Shown piece after piece: positions 34,487 through 44,015 of a stretch of 64,000 nt of DNA. The notes beneath the pieces are model-generated. The model worked only from the letters and a program-made list of their open reading frames with translations, did not search any database and was not told the origin of the DNA. Location: contig NZ_CP109497.1 in the NCBI RefSeq assembly GCF_036231355.1, positions 1 through 64,000 of the forward strand, in the 5' to 3' direction. This stretch comes from Streptomyces sp. NBC_01431 (lineage in GTDB: Bacteria; Actinomycetota; Actinomycetes; Streptomycetales; Streptomycetaceae). Within the stretch, counting starts at the first letter, position 1. Every line of letters starts with the position of its first letter. Made by a program: the position numbers and the translations under genes.

Positions 34487-35284
34487 TTCGTGGCACTGCT
34501 TTCCGAGCGGCCTGAGTTCCACCCGGACCTCCACTTGGCTGCCACCGCCGACGCATCAGCGACCGGATCATCTTCGACAAGCTCCTGCAACTGCTGCGCT
34601 TCGGCTGTTCTTACGAGGCGATCGCCGACACGGCCTGCTTGGCCACGACGATCCGCAGCCGCCGCGACGAGTGGATCCGACTAGGCGTCTTCGCCCGGCT
34701 CAAGCGGATCGCGCTGGACTCCTACGACCGGCTCGTCGGCCTCATCCTCGACCAGATCGCCGTGGATGGCTCCATCACCAGGGCTCCCGGAGGTGGCGAG
34801 GTTGCCCGGTCGCTCACCGGTCGACCGCGGCAAGCAGGGCCTGAAACGCTTGAGCATGACGGACGGGTACGGCATTCCACTGGGCCGTGTCCCGGCCGGT
34901 GCCAACCGCCACGCTTCCCCGTTGCTCACCCCCGACCTCGGACCGCCTGGATGACCTGGAGCCGTTGCCCGACGACATCACCGTGCACCTGGACGCCGGC
35001 TACGACTCGTACAAAACCCGCACGCTGCTCAGAGAACGCGACCTATGCGGATGTTTTGCACATGAAGGTGAGAAAACAACCATCCAGGCCAGTTGACGTT
35101 GGCACGTCGAGCGTACCCACGCCTGGCAGAACGCCTTCTACCGCCTCGCCCGCTGCTACGAGCGGCGCACCACCGTCATCGACTCATCCTTCGACGTCTC
35201 CGACACGATCATCGCCGTGCGTACTCTGATCCGGCAGGCATGGACGACCCACCGCTGGGGCGAACGCCCGAAGCGTCGACCATG
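34487..35284 (+). pseudogene. IS5-family transposase with several frameshifts
   Basis: Pieces in three frames rebuild a transposase: IIFDKLLQLLRFGCSYEAI, RRDEWIRLGVFARLKRIALD, LILDQIAVDGSITRAPGG, DRGKQGLKRLSMTDGYGIPL, LPDDITVHLDAGYDSYKTRT and FYRLARCYERRTTVIDSSFD. It ends TWTTHRWGERPKRRP-like before 35285. At least three indels separate them. The 3' end of this element recurs at 36970-37083. Confidence 0.8.
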
Positions 35285-35359
35285 ACCGCACCTCTATCCG
35301 CACGACCTCCTACAGAGGCCGCGAGTCCGTTGTCAGTGGACGGTGTTACTTTCTGTGAC

Positions 35360-36886
35360 ATGACCGATCACGCGCTACGGCTGCTGCGGCAGGACCGCCG
35401 CCTGGCGGAACTGGCCGCCTTCCCCTTCGACTTCGACCTGGACCGCGCTGCCCACGGCCATGTCGAGGAGGTCCACCTCGCCACGGGCGGGCCGCTGGAG
35501 ACGGTAGCCGGGGACGATACCGGAGGTACGTACTTCGTGTGCGCGGACGGCTCGGTGCTCTACGCCGACTCGGAGGGCGCCGCAGGGATCATCGGCTCCA
35601 GTGTCGACGAGACCCTGGAGCTCGTGATCGGCCTGCCCGGCTGGCGCGACTACACACACCTGTCGCCAGACGACGGCGAGGAGAAGGTCCTGGCGTGCGT
35701 CGCGGAGACCGAGGACGAGATCCGTGAGTACTACGGAATCGACGAGGAGCGAGCCGAGCTCCGAGCGGCGCTGGGCTTCCCGAAACGCTCCCCGGTCGAG
35801 CTGGTGCGCAGGCTGCGTGCCGCGCTGTTGCGCACCGAGCCGGACTTCCTACTCCTCAACGCGGATGAGGGGTGTGCGTACGACCGGATAGGCCCGGCCG
35901 GTCCCCCGCTGTGGGAGCCAGTGCTCGCGGCGGGCCGCGCCGATCTCGCCCGGCTGCGGGAAGGCGACCGCAGGGCATGGCGAGAAGTCGCCGAGGACCC
36001 GGTGCGGCGCCGGATCACCCTGCGGGCCGCGCAGTTCGACCGCGCCAAGGGCGATCTGGAGCTGCTGCGGCATCTGCTGTGGCACGAGACACGGTCATCG
36101 ATGACGGACGAACTGCGGCTCGCGGCCGTTCTGGTGGGGCTGCGCGGGGACATTGGAGATCTGCCGCTGCTGCTTGAGGTCCGGGAGACGGACTTCGACA
36201 CGGCGTGCGGCCTGGACGGTATGCCGGAACCGGGTGCAAGCGCGGACGAGTTGCGACAGTGGGCACGGGCTCTCGACGAGTCGATGTTCGGGACGGACCC
36301 GTCGGACGAGCCGGTCTCCACATGGACCGATCTGGCGCGGGATCAGGGTATGAGGGATCTCGCGCGGGCGGCGCTGATCCGCGAACTGGACAACATCTTC
36401 ATGGACGAGAGCAGGCTCCGCCGCCCCGAGGCGCCCCGTAATCTGGCCACGGCTCCGCTGAGCGGGCTCGCCCGGGACTTCGAGGAACTCGGCGACCTTC
36501 CCCAGGCGCTGCGCGCCCAGCGTCTGTACGCCGCCCTTCAGGAGACGGCATGGGACCGGGCCTCGGCCCGGCACACCCTGGCCCGCCTGCAGCGGAAGGC
36601 GGGTCGGCTGCCGCAGGCGGCGGACAGCCTGGCCGCCATACGCGTCGCTCTGGTCACCCCGGGCGACGACTCACTGCGCTGCTGGCAGCAGGTCAACCTC
36701 GGCCGCTTCATTGCCGAGGAGCACTACCAGCTCACCCTCGCCCTGGCCGACGCGGGCCACCCCGAGGAGGCCCGTGCCCTCCTCATGGCCGCCGACGCCA
36801 TACTCGGCGAGCTCTCGGAGAACGCCGCGAACGGCATCCGCGAGCTCGCCGAGCGGACCGCTGCGAGAGTGCGGGAGGTCAACTGA
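35360..36886 (+). CDS. Large helical-repeat protein with SUKH-like N-terminal region, unknown
   Basis: Not firmly recognised. The first ~120 residues (GGTYFVCADGSVLYADSEGA ... ETLELVIGLPGWRDYTHL) resemble the SMI1/KNR4 (SUKH) style of 'display G-V-Y-S-EG ... FL-LVI-LP-W' immunity-type domains. The rest (~380 residues) is alpha-helical with TPR-like pairs near the end (ALRAQRLYAALQETAWDRAS, HPEEARALLMAADAILGEL). I start at MTDHALRLLRQD because the in-frame ATG at 35282 lies in sequence repeated at 37084 and so belongs to the IS5 element. Direct repeats of that element bracket the gene. Confidence 0.6.
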   Translation: MTDHALRLLRQDRRLAELAAFPFDFDLDRAAHGHVEEVHLATGGPLETVAGDDTGGTYFVCADGSVLYADSEGAAGIIGSSVDETLELVIGLPGWRDYTHLSPDDGEEKVLACVAETEDEIREYYGIDEERAELRAALGFPKRSPVELVRRLRAALLRTEPDFLLLNADEGCAYDRIGPAGPPLWEPVLAAGRADLARLREGDRRAWREVAEDPVRRRITLRAAQFDRAKGDLELLRHLLWHETRSSMTDELRLAAVLVGLRGDIGDLPLLLEVRETDFDTACGLDGMPEPGASADELRQWARALDESMFGTDPSDEPVSTWTDLARDQGMRDLARAALIRELDNIFMDESRLRRPEAPRNLATAPLSGLARDFEELGDLPQALRAQRLYAALQETAWDRASARHTLARLQRKAGRLPQAADSLAAIRVALVTPGDDSLRCWQQVNLGRFIAEEHYQLTLALADAGHPEEARALLMAADAILGELSENAANGIRELAERTAARVREVN

Positions 36887-36969
36887 GGACGAGCACGGCG
36901 GGCGGGCGATACGCCAGGAAGCAATGGGCGCCTCGGGCCAGGTGGTTGGCTTGTCTGGCAGCAGCTGGG

Positions 36970-37083
36970 GCCGTCATCGACGCATTCTTCGACCGACCTC
37001 GCAGACACACTCATCACCGTGCGTAGTCTGATCTGGCAGACATGGACGACTCACCACTGGGACGAACGCCCGAACCACCGACC
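36970..37083 (+). pseudogene. Second copy of the IS5 3' end
   Basis: VIDAFFD, then after a one-base shift LADTLITVRSLIWQTWTTHH and WDERPNHRP, then a stop. This parallels 35175-35284, and the similarity extends ~15-20 bases beyond the stop. Only the last ~38 codons of the transposase are present. It forms a direct repeat around the 35360-36886 gene. Beyond it, 37110-37416 shows no gene. Confidence 0.7.
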
Positions 37084-37416
37084 ATGACGGCACCCCTGTC
37101 CCCGCGGCCTCTAAATGACGCGGACTTCTCGTCTCGGCAGGCGGCCGCCAGAAAGGACGGAGTTCTTTGGTTGGCCAGCTCCCCGCAACGGTGCTGGCCC
37201 CGCGACTCGTCCGGAAGAAGGGCGCGCCGGGTGCTCGGGCGGCGCCCAGCCTTTCGAGAGAGCGGTTTGAATGGCGGCGGCGATGGCGGACGGCACAACG
37301 GGGAGGGTCGGCCGGCTCACCCAGTTGCCGAGACGGGGGCGATCGGTACGGACCGGGAGAGTGGTACCCGGAGCATTCGCGTGGTTGGGACGGGCGGTGT
37401 TGCCGAGTGGTGATCG

Positions 37417-37790
37417 TCAGGCGGGCACGGCACAGAGCTCGGAGACGATCGCGAACAAGGTGGTCACCATCGGCACCGCCATGGCCGACGGCACCCCGTG
37501 CATGATCTGGCCGTGCGCCATGCCGTTGCGGATCCGTCGGCCGTAGCCAAGGCACTCCGCCTGCCGGCCCGTCAGGATCCCATCAGCGACGCCTTCGTGA
37601 TCAGCCCGTGCAGTGGCTCCTTGCCCGCGTCCGGGATGCGGTCGCACAGCGCGATCTCCACTGCGAGCAAGGAGTGCATCACCGCCACGGTGGAGAACTT
37701 GCAGCAGTAGCAGGACAGGCGCAGCAGCTCCGCCGCCTGTGCAAGACGCCCGCGCCGACCAGTGCGTCCGGTAGCGCGGATGCATGCCAC
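37417..37790 (-). pseudogene. HEPN-like helical protein with one frameshift
   Basis: Frame one: LAQAAELLRLSCYCCKFSTV, AVMHSLLAVEIALCDRIPD, KEPLHGLITKA. A shift near 37575 gives ADGILTGRQAECLGYGRRIR, NGMAHGQIMHGVPSAMAVPM and a stop. The R-N-x-x-x-H motif (RNGMAH) on a helix is the HEPN signature, which in active members is an RNase site. One indel separates the halves. Found beside immunity-type genes, it may be a broken defence component. Confidence 0.6.
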
Positions 37791-37933
37791 TCATCCATAG
37801 AGTCCCACCATGGACCCGTACTCAAATCAGCGCCCGGACGCCCACGGCGGAGTGCTCCGCCGCAGCCTGCAGCAGCCCTGGCATGACCGCCGGCGCTGGC
37901 CTCGGGGAGGCCCGCGCCGGGGCACTCCAGGGC

Positions 37934-39427
37934 TCAGCGCGTACGGGGCGAAGCCATGCGGGCAACGAGCAGGGTGCTGCGGGTGAGTTCGGTTCCGTGC
38001 TCGTGTTCCTCGTTGAACAGCGCGGTCAGGCCGTGGGGCGCCTTCCAGTGTTCGCGCAGGCTGACGGTGGCTCCGAGGTCGTCCAGGAGCGTGTCGATGA
38101 CCGTGGCGACCTCGGTGGGCCGGTCGCCTCGGCCGTCGCCCCACCACAGGTGTTCGGCCGGTGTGCAGGGCGCGGGATGGACCTGGCCGTCGCTGGTGGT
38201 GATCCACACTGTGTGCTCCAGGACGATGGTGGCGAGTTCCGCGCCGCTGGCTGGCAGGGCCGGTGGGGCGTAGAACCGCCACACTGGGCTGCCGCCATCA
38301 CCGGCGGTGCGCAGGGCGGGCATGTCGGTGAGCGGGTCGGTGAAGAAGGCGTTTACCGGGTCTCCGTGGGCGAGCACGGCATGCGCGGCGCTCGGGTCGC
38401 ATGGTGCGAGCCGTCGGGCCCACTGTTCGGTGATTGTGCCGGGTTGTACGGGTACTTCGGTGACCGCCCCGAACTCCAGCAGTTCCGGGTCGTGGCCGAC
38501 GGCTACTTCCAGCGCGGCGACGGCGTCCGGATGGTTGCTGCGGGCGAGCTCGTACCAGCCAGCCTTCAAGGCCTGGCGGTCGCCTTCGCACGGCAGGGGG
38601 TGGCCGGCCGTGTCGGGTTTCGCAGCGATGACCACGGGATGGGGCTGCGCGCCGAACCTCCGCGTGCCGAAGACCTTGTTCTCCTGCTCTGCTCGGTTGA
38701 TCCGGTTGTTGCGGATGTGGTTGGCCATGTCCGTCACGGCCGCGCGGGCGACAGTGTCGAAGACTTCGTTGTGTGCTGCTTGGCGCAGGATCTTCTCGTT
38801 GTCGTTGGGCGGCACGTCGGCGATGGCTGCCGGGGTGCCGGGCTGCCATGTACGGATCAGCCGTGGGAGGCGCAGCAGGTTGGGCCACCAGGGCAGGGCC
38901 TGACCGGCAAGGGCGGCGACGTCGCCCCACTCGGCTTCGTATTCGATGGCTGGGTGCGCAGTGTCCGAGGCGATCAGGGCCGGGCCGGTGAAGCCGATGT
39001 CCCCGTACAGCGCGCAGACGGTGACCACTTGGTCCGGCTTCCCCGTCGCGGCCACGGCGGAGGCGACTTCGGTGGCGGCCTTGCGGTCATCCGCGTACAC
39101 GATGCGGACCGTTCCGAGCACGGTGTGCCAGTCCAGAGCAGGTCCCCGCACCGTGTCTGTGTACCCGGCCCAGCTGCCGCAGTCCAGGTGCTCGGGACGT
39201 GGACGCAGGAGCACGGCGCCGCGATGGGCGAACTCCGGTGTATCGGCGGCCCATCGATAGACCTCCGTGCCGTCCCAGACCTCCTCGGTGTTACGGAAGG
39301 AGCCGTGCGGTACCGTCGGCTGTGGAAAGTCGTCGTACTTCCGCTCCAGGCGCCACAGCCCGAACGCGTTGATGCCCAACATCTGTTGGACGTCCGCCCG
39401 GGACAGATAACTGCTGCTCACACCCAT
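37934..39427 (-). CDS. Large protein with N-terminal HTH, unknown function
   Basis: About 497 residues. The N-terminus (SSSYLSRADVQQMLGINAFG, LWRLERKYDDFPQPTVPHGS) looks like an AlpA/MerR-type winged HTH used by phage and plasmid regulators. The remaining ~430 residues have no domain I recognise; they contain many short beta/alpha alternations and a Trp-rich patch (LALPWW-like, GQALPWWPNLLRLP). GAGGAG sits 8 bases before the second ATG, so I prefer 39427 to 39442. Possibly a transcription factor fused to a ligand-binding or catalytic region. Confidence 0.65.
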   Translation of the reverse strand: MGVSSSYLSRADVQQMLGINAFGLWRLERKYDDFPQPTVPHGSFRNTEEVWDGTEVYRWAADTPEFAHRGAVLLRPRPEHLDCGSWAGYTDTVRGPALDWHTVLGTVRIVYADDRKAATEVASAVAATGKPDQVVTVCALYGDIGFTGPALIASDTAHPAIEYEAEWGDVAALAGQALPWWPNLLRLPRLIRTWQPGTPAAIADVPPNDNEKILRQAAHNEVFDTVARAAVTDMANHIRNNRINRAEQENKVFGTRRFGAQPHPVVIAAKPDTAGHPLPCEGDRQALKAGWYELARSNHPDAVAALEVAVGHDPELLEFGAVTEVPVQPGTITEQWARRLAPCDPSAAHAVLAHGDPVNAFFTDPLTDMPALRTAGDGGSPVWRFYAPPALPASGAELATIVLEHTVWITTSDGQVHPAPCTPAEHLWWGDGRGDRPTEVATVIDTLLDDLGATVSLREHWKAPHGLTALFNEEHEHGTELTRSTLLVARMASPRTR

Positions 39428-39720
39428 ACCAACGCTCCTCATCGCCCCGGATCAATAGTGGCCCAGACCAGATCACGAGACCGACCGGGAGGCGTGACAC
39501 GTCGCCCTCTTGCCCGGATCACCACGCGTGTTGACCGAGAAGGGACGGTTACCAGGGACGATGGCCTTCGGCGTCGAGTGCCTGCGCCACAGTGGCCGAC
39601 GGAGCGCGCGGGGCCACAGCATTCCCTGACGCGGGCCGCTCACGCTCGTCCGCGGTTGGCCACTGCGGTGCCTTGGGGCAGGGCAGGAAAGGCACTCAAT
39701 TGATCCCACGAGAAGGATGG

Positions 39721-40767
39721 TCAGTTGAGCCAGGTCCCTCGGCAGGCGACCGCCGAGAACCCCGGGCCGAACGCCAACACGAGTGATCCGTCTTCGGAGG
39801 CTGGAGGGTCGTCGTGGGTCCGGCGGAGGACGTCAAGTACGGCTACGCCGCCCAGATTTCCGTTCTCTGCCAGGCTGTTCCGCGAGTGCTTGGCTGCTTG
39901 CGGGCCCAGACCGAGGCTCGCGGATACGTCGTTGATGATTCCTGGGGCGCCCGGGTGGATGACGGGCGCGGTGGGGCGCCAGGGGCCGAGCCAGTCGAGG
40001 AGAGGGCCCATGACTTCTGCCGCGGCCTTGGGGGCTTCCTTTGTGCTGTCGAAGTGCAGCCCGGTGGCATCCATACGGCCGGTGTAGCGGTCGATGCTGT
40101 TCGGCAGGACGAACTGCCAGGTGTCCTCGATGCGCAGGCCCGGCCCCAGCGGGGTGTCCGAGACGATGCAGGCGCCGGCGGAATCACCGAACAGTGCCTT
40201 GTAGACCATGGATTCGATGCTGTCGTCAGCATGGTTGTAGACGCTGCTGATGACCTCCGAGACGACGACAAGGACTTTGGCGCCACGGGGTAGAGACGCC
40301 GTGGCCTCTGCGGCACGGATCAGGGATTGGGTGCCGCCGGCGCAGGCCAGTGTCGTTTGGGACTGGGGGCGTGTTGTCGGTTTCATGCCGAGGACCCGTA
40401 TGAGTTGGATGTCCAGCTGCGGCACTCCCCATGAGGTGGAGTGGCTGGTGATGACGGCGTCGATGTCGGCGGGTGTCAGCCCATGGGCGTCGAGCGTTTG
40501 GCGGGCCGCGCGTTCTGCCATTTCCAAGGCATCGAAGAAGGCCGCTTTCACGCGTGCCTCCAAGGGTGCGGTGCCTGAAATGACGTCCGATTCCAAGGGG
40601 CGGGTGAAGCGCCTGCTGGTCACGCTCGTGTTCTCGATGACGCGCCGTATGGCGCGCAGCCGGGGGTGGTTGGGGTGGTGGGCTTCGATGTCGCTGATGA
40701 TCTCATCGGTGCTGATCTTGTGCTCAGGGAGGAAAATGGTGGGGCGCGATACGTAGCTGGGCTGCAT
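39721..40767 (-). CDS. Type III polyketide synthase
   Basis: 348 residues, the normal length for chalcone-synthase-like homodimeric PKS. The catalytic triad can be placed: Cys142 in TLACAGGTQSL, His271 in VIHPGAPGIINDV, and Asn304 in ENGNLGGVAVLDVLRR. The C-terminal AFGPGFSAV matches the family's GFGPG loop. It would condense a CoA starter with malonyl-CoA units to a pyrone, resorcinol or phloroglucinol. GAGGAGC precedes the ATG. The next genes (a broken MmyB regulator and an MBL hydrolase) may once have belonged with it. A KAS III assignment is less likely because the His lies in HPG rather than HQAN. Confidence 0.85.
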   Translation of the reverse strand: MQPSYVSRPTIFLPEHKISTDEIISDIEAHHPNHPRLRAIRRVIENTSVTSRRFTRPLESDVISGTAPLEARVKAAFFDALEMAERAARQTLDAHGLTPADIDAVITSHSTSWGVPQLDIQLIRVLGMKPTTRPQSQTTLACAGGTQSLIRAAEATASLPRGAKVLVVVSEVISSVYNHADDSIESMVYKALFGDSAGACIVSDTPLGPGLRIEDTWQFVLPNSIDRYTGRMDATGLHFDSTKEAPKAAAEVMGPLLDWLGPWRPTAPVIHPGAPGIINDVSASLGLGPQAAKHSRNSLAENGNLGGVAVLDVLRRTHDDPPASEDGSLVLAFGPGFSAVACRGTWLN

Positions 40768-40829
40768 GCTGCTCCTCGGCCTGTGGTCCTCTTTGCCCGG
40801 TCAACCTAACGGCAATTCAGCCCTATGTG

Positions 40830-41543
40830 TCAGGTCCGGGCGGTCAGCGGCGGCAGGGCGCTGCCCAGCCGCGGTTCGGCCGAGAGGCGCAAGATGATCA
40901 GTCGCGCCCCGGGACTACCCAGGGGCTTGGCGGCGCAGACGGTGACCCAGCAGGGGCTGCGGCGGGGTGGAGCAGAGGCCGTTCGTCGCCCGTCGAGGGG
41001 CACGAACAGGTCCGGGACAGCCGTATACAAGGGGCCGGCCTTGGGATCTGCCAGCACTTCCTTCTCGATGCCACGCAGGAACGGGGCATGGGGGCGAGTG
41101 GCCAGCGCCGCCCTCATCTCGGGGATGACCAGGGGCCCAGGCGTTCTCCCAGTCGGTGAGGATTTCTCGGGCGTCCGGGTGCAGGAGCATCCACCGCATG
41201 GTGTTCTGCGGTTGCCTCTGATCGGGGAAGAGTCTGCTGAAGAGGTCGTTGCCGCCCAGGACTTCCCAGCTTTCGTTGGTTATATACGCCATGTCGCTGA
41301 AGTGCGGCAGCGCGTTGATCCACACGTCGGACACCTTCCGACCTGAGGCCGGATGCAGCGGATGGGGGGGCTTCCGTGCCGGGCGTACCGCCACAGGGCA
41401 TCCCATTCATGCTTGTTCATGCCGAATAGCCGAGCCACGTCCTGCAGCAGGTCGGCGGGCGGATTGGGGTAACGGCCGGGCTCCAGCCGCTGGTAGACCC
41501 CGTCGGGCCGATTGAGCAGTCGCTCGATCTGACTTTGCGTCAA
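40830..41543 (-). pseudogene. XRE/MmyB-type regulator with two frameshifts
   Basis: The N-terminal HTH (TQSQIERLLNRPDGVYQRLE, DLLQDVARLFGMNKHEWDAL) starts at a TTG at 41543. A shift near 41370 leads to SDVWINALPHFSDMAYITNE, SWEVLGGNDLFSRLFPDQRQ and MRWMLLHPDAREILTDWENA. A shift near 41135 leads to IEKEVLADPKAGPLYTAVPD and SPCWVTVCAAKPLGSPGARL. These are the MmyB ligand-binding blocks of actinomycete regulators that often sit beside one target enzyme gene. The start is uncertain. Confidence 0.75.
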
Positions 41544-41904
41544 GCCTGGGGCGCGGCGGCCCTGTGGCGCGATGGGGGCTCGACAGCGAAACCAACGAGG
41601 GCCCCGTGACGGGGCCTATCTGCCGCAGCCGCCACCTCGCCCACACCCCCCGACGGTGACTCCCGTCTCATGCGGCACGCTGGATATATGGTCCCGCCGG
41701 GGGACGAGGACCGTCGCAGCCGCTGCTGCTCGGGGCACGCTCCCTCCCAGCTGGGCATCATCACCATGTGTACCACTCAGCCGCTCGGCAGCCCCGGCGC
41801 CCGCTTCTTCCTCCTTCCGTTCGCCGCTCAGGCCTGATCCGCGGCGGCAGTTGGCCTGGTACGGGATTTCCAATGGGTCGGCCACGCCCGCACAATTCAC
41901 TTCC

Positions 41905-42879
41905 ATGGCACCGATATCTCAGCTGACCCAGATCGCCTCCGGCGTCTTCGCGTGGCAGCCCAGCCAGGACTCGGCATGGGGACTGGCCAACTGCGGCCTC
42001 ATCGTCGACCAAGGCGAGGCCCTGCTAGTCGACACGCCCTACACACCGGCCCTCACCGATGTCTTCCTCGATGCCGCCCGGATGGCCGCCGGCGCCGGCA
42101 CACCCCTGACCCGAATCGCCGTCACCCATGCAAATGGCGACCACACTTGGGGCCTGCAGCAGCTGCCCGGCGCCGAAGTCCTGGCGACGCACGCCGCCCT
42201 GGAACACCAATGCCTGGAGCCGACCCCCCAGCAACTCCGAGCGCTGATCCACGACACCGACCCCGCCAAGCCACTGGGCTGGTACTTCCGCCGCCACTTC
42301 GGCCAGTTCGACTTCCGCGACATCCAGGTACTTCCGCCCACAGACACCTTCACGGGGCTCCGCGACCTTCAGGTCGGCTCCTTGGCCGTGGAACTGCACG
42401 AGGTCGGCCCCGCCCACACCGTCGGCGACCTGATCGTCCATCTGCCCCAGCAGCGCGTGGTGTTCGCCGGGGACATCGTCTTCGCCGGGGACCACCCCTC
42501 ACACTGGGCCGGTCCCCTGGGACGCGTTTCCGCCGCCTGCCGACGGATTCTCCAGCTCGACCCGGAGCAGATCGTGCCGGGTCACGGACCGCTGATGACT
42601 CTCGAGGATCTACGGAAGCACGCCGACTATCTCGACGACCTCGCCGACCAGGCCTCCCTGTTGCACGGTCAGGGACACACCGCCATTGAGGCAGCACGCA
42701 TCCTGCTCAAGGAAGGCCGCTACGCCGGCCTGGGCCTCCCCGAGCGGCTCGCGATCACCCTCAGCACGGAGTACCGCCACCTCGACAACGACCCCGCCGA
42801 GCCCGACCTGCTCGAACTGATGAACCACGCGGCAAGCATCGCGTGGGAGCGCTCACTGGCCGTGACGCCGCCCTCCTGA
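41905..42879 (+). CDS. MBL-fold metallo-hydrolase
   Basis: 324 residues with the zinc-binding pattern of metallo-beta-lactamase proteins: His75, Asp79 and His80 in THANGDHTWG, His171 in GPAHTVGD, Asp190 in VVFAGDIVF, and His227 in VPGHGPL. The ~90-residue C-terminal helical tail (LEDLRKHADYLDDLADQASL) resembles quorum-quenching or polyketide-tailoring MBL enzymes. The ATG at 41905 is where homology starts. It lies near the type III PKS on the opposite strand; a functional link is possible but unproven. Confidence 0.85.
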   Translation: MAPISQLTQIASGVFAWQPSQDSAWGLANCGLIVDQGEALLVDTPYTPALTDVFLDAARMAAGAGTPLTRIAVTHANGDHTWGLQQLPGAEVLATHAALEHQCLEPTPQQLRALIHDTDPAKPLGWYFRRHFGQFDFRDIQVLPPTDTFTGLRDLQVGSLAVELHEVGPAHTVGDLIVHLPQQRVVFAGDIVFAGDHPSHWAGPLGRVSAACRRILQLDPEQIVPGHGPLMTLEDLRKHADYLDDLADQASLLHGQGHTAIEAARILLKEGRYAGLGLPERLAITLSTEYRHLDNDPAEPDLLELMNHAASIAWERSLAVTPPS

Positions 42880-43589
42880 AACACGTGGACCCACATCTTC
42901 GCCCTACCGATCAGTGGAACAAAGGCCGCTCCTCATTCCGGTCACCGGGACAGGAGCGGTCTTCGGGAGTGCCTGCGTTGCTCCCCTCCCGCGTTGCGAG
43001 GAAGTTCCTGAGTCGGCGCGCCGGATACGCACGGGGGGGCGCGGCAACGCACCGAAGGCACTCCGACGCTCGCTGACGTGCGCAGTCGTGCAGCAGCGCC
43101 GGCGCTGCTCGATTCCGGATGCCGTCGCCGTCCAGGCTCTGACCAGCGTCTCGTGTGACTTGGTGGTGATCCGCTGCTGGTCGGGCAGAGCAGGTCTCCC
43201 CGTGGAGGGCTACGTGGGCCAGACCGCGGCCAAGAACGGATCGTCCTCGGCCGCGGCGGGCTGCCCCACCTCCCGACCAGGTCCCACGGGTCCGCGACGC
43301 GACCTTGCGAGCCTGCGTCACCGCGACGGAAGGCGGGTGTATGCGCATCAATGTCGGAACACCCCCGCGCGGCCGGTAGGACAGCGAGATAGAGACCGCA
43401 CGCTTGGGGTCGATCGGAACACCCGGCGTCCGCGCGGTGTTCCGCGCAGATGCGGGCCATGCGAGGCAATGCAACGGTTCCCCCTGCCGACGCGGGGGTG
43501 TTCCGCCGGGGGCGCCCGATGAGGAACCCCTGCGTCCTCTCCCCGCCGAGCCGCCGACGCCGCGCTCCGGGCTGCCGTCGACCACGAGG
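42880..43589. other. Non-coding stretch with 60-bp spaced palindromic motifs
   Basis: No credible gene; the long leftward frame here has shadow composition. Three related GC-rich motifs begin at 43355, 43415 and 43475, an exact 60-base period. Each contains a CGGAACACC-type end, a GGTGTTCC-type end, or both, as in type I-E repeats of Streptomyces. An 18-bp perfect palindrome lies near 43092. See findings. Confidence 0.35.
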
Positions 43590-43789
43590 TCGGCTTCGGC
43601 GGTGATGTTGACGCCCGGGAACGTGGGCCCGCCGGTGCACTCCTGGGGCCGGGTGCGGGCGCGCAGCGCCTCCAGGGGGCCGGCAGAGGCCAGATAGAGC
43701 TGATGAACGACGTCGTCGACCATGTCCTGGTTGGGGAGCTGCAGGAGCCGGTCGAGGGTGAAGCCGCCGGGATCATCGAGTTGGGCCAT
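43590..43789 (-). pseudogene. N-terminal fragment of a protein with nuclease-like DxxxVDG segment
   Basis: MAQLDDPGGFTLDRLLQLPN, QDMVDDVVHQLYLASAGPLE and FPGVNITAEADLVVDG form a coding-like block. It then changes abruptly into low-complexity sequence. The A-ADLVVDG ending resembles the start of PD-(D/E)xK-like cores (A-DL-VDG-L-D-K), whose second half is missing. Tentative. Confidence 0.45.
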
Positions 43790-44015
43790 TGTTGCGGTCG
43801 TGGGGCGGGGTGATCTTACGAACGACGAGTGGGCGCAACTTACGCCGCACGGGAATCCTGTAATGGTTGTCATGCCTCGCAGCGTTACATCAACCTGTCG
43901 GCATGCACTCTTTGACAGCCAGTGCCCAGGGCACTGACTCTTCCCACCCCAACCGGCGAGTCAGAGCGGCCACCGGCTCTACGGATGTTCCCTTCGGCTC
44001 GGGGAGGGCTGGCCG

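Noticed and set aside
37784..39703. 639-codon plus-strand frame
   Set aside because: Antisense to the 37934-39427 gene; the minus strand has the HTH and a good ribosome binding site.
39721..40767. Assignment as ketoacyl-ACP synthase III (FabH)
   Set aside because: Catalytic His lies in HPG and the C-terminus has the GPGF loop of type III PKS rather than the HQAN of FabH.
42911..43873. 320-codon minus-strand frame as a full gene
   Set aside because: Only about 43590-43789 is coding-like; the rest is low-complexity and overlaps periodic palindromes.
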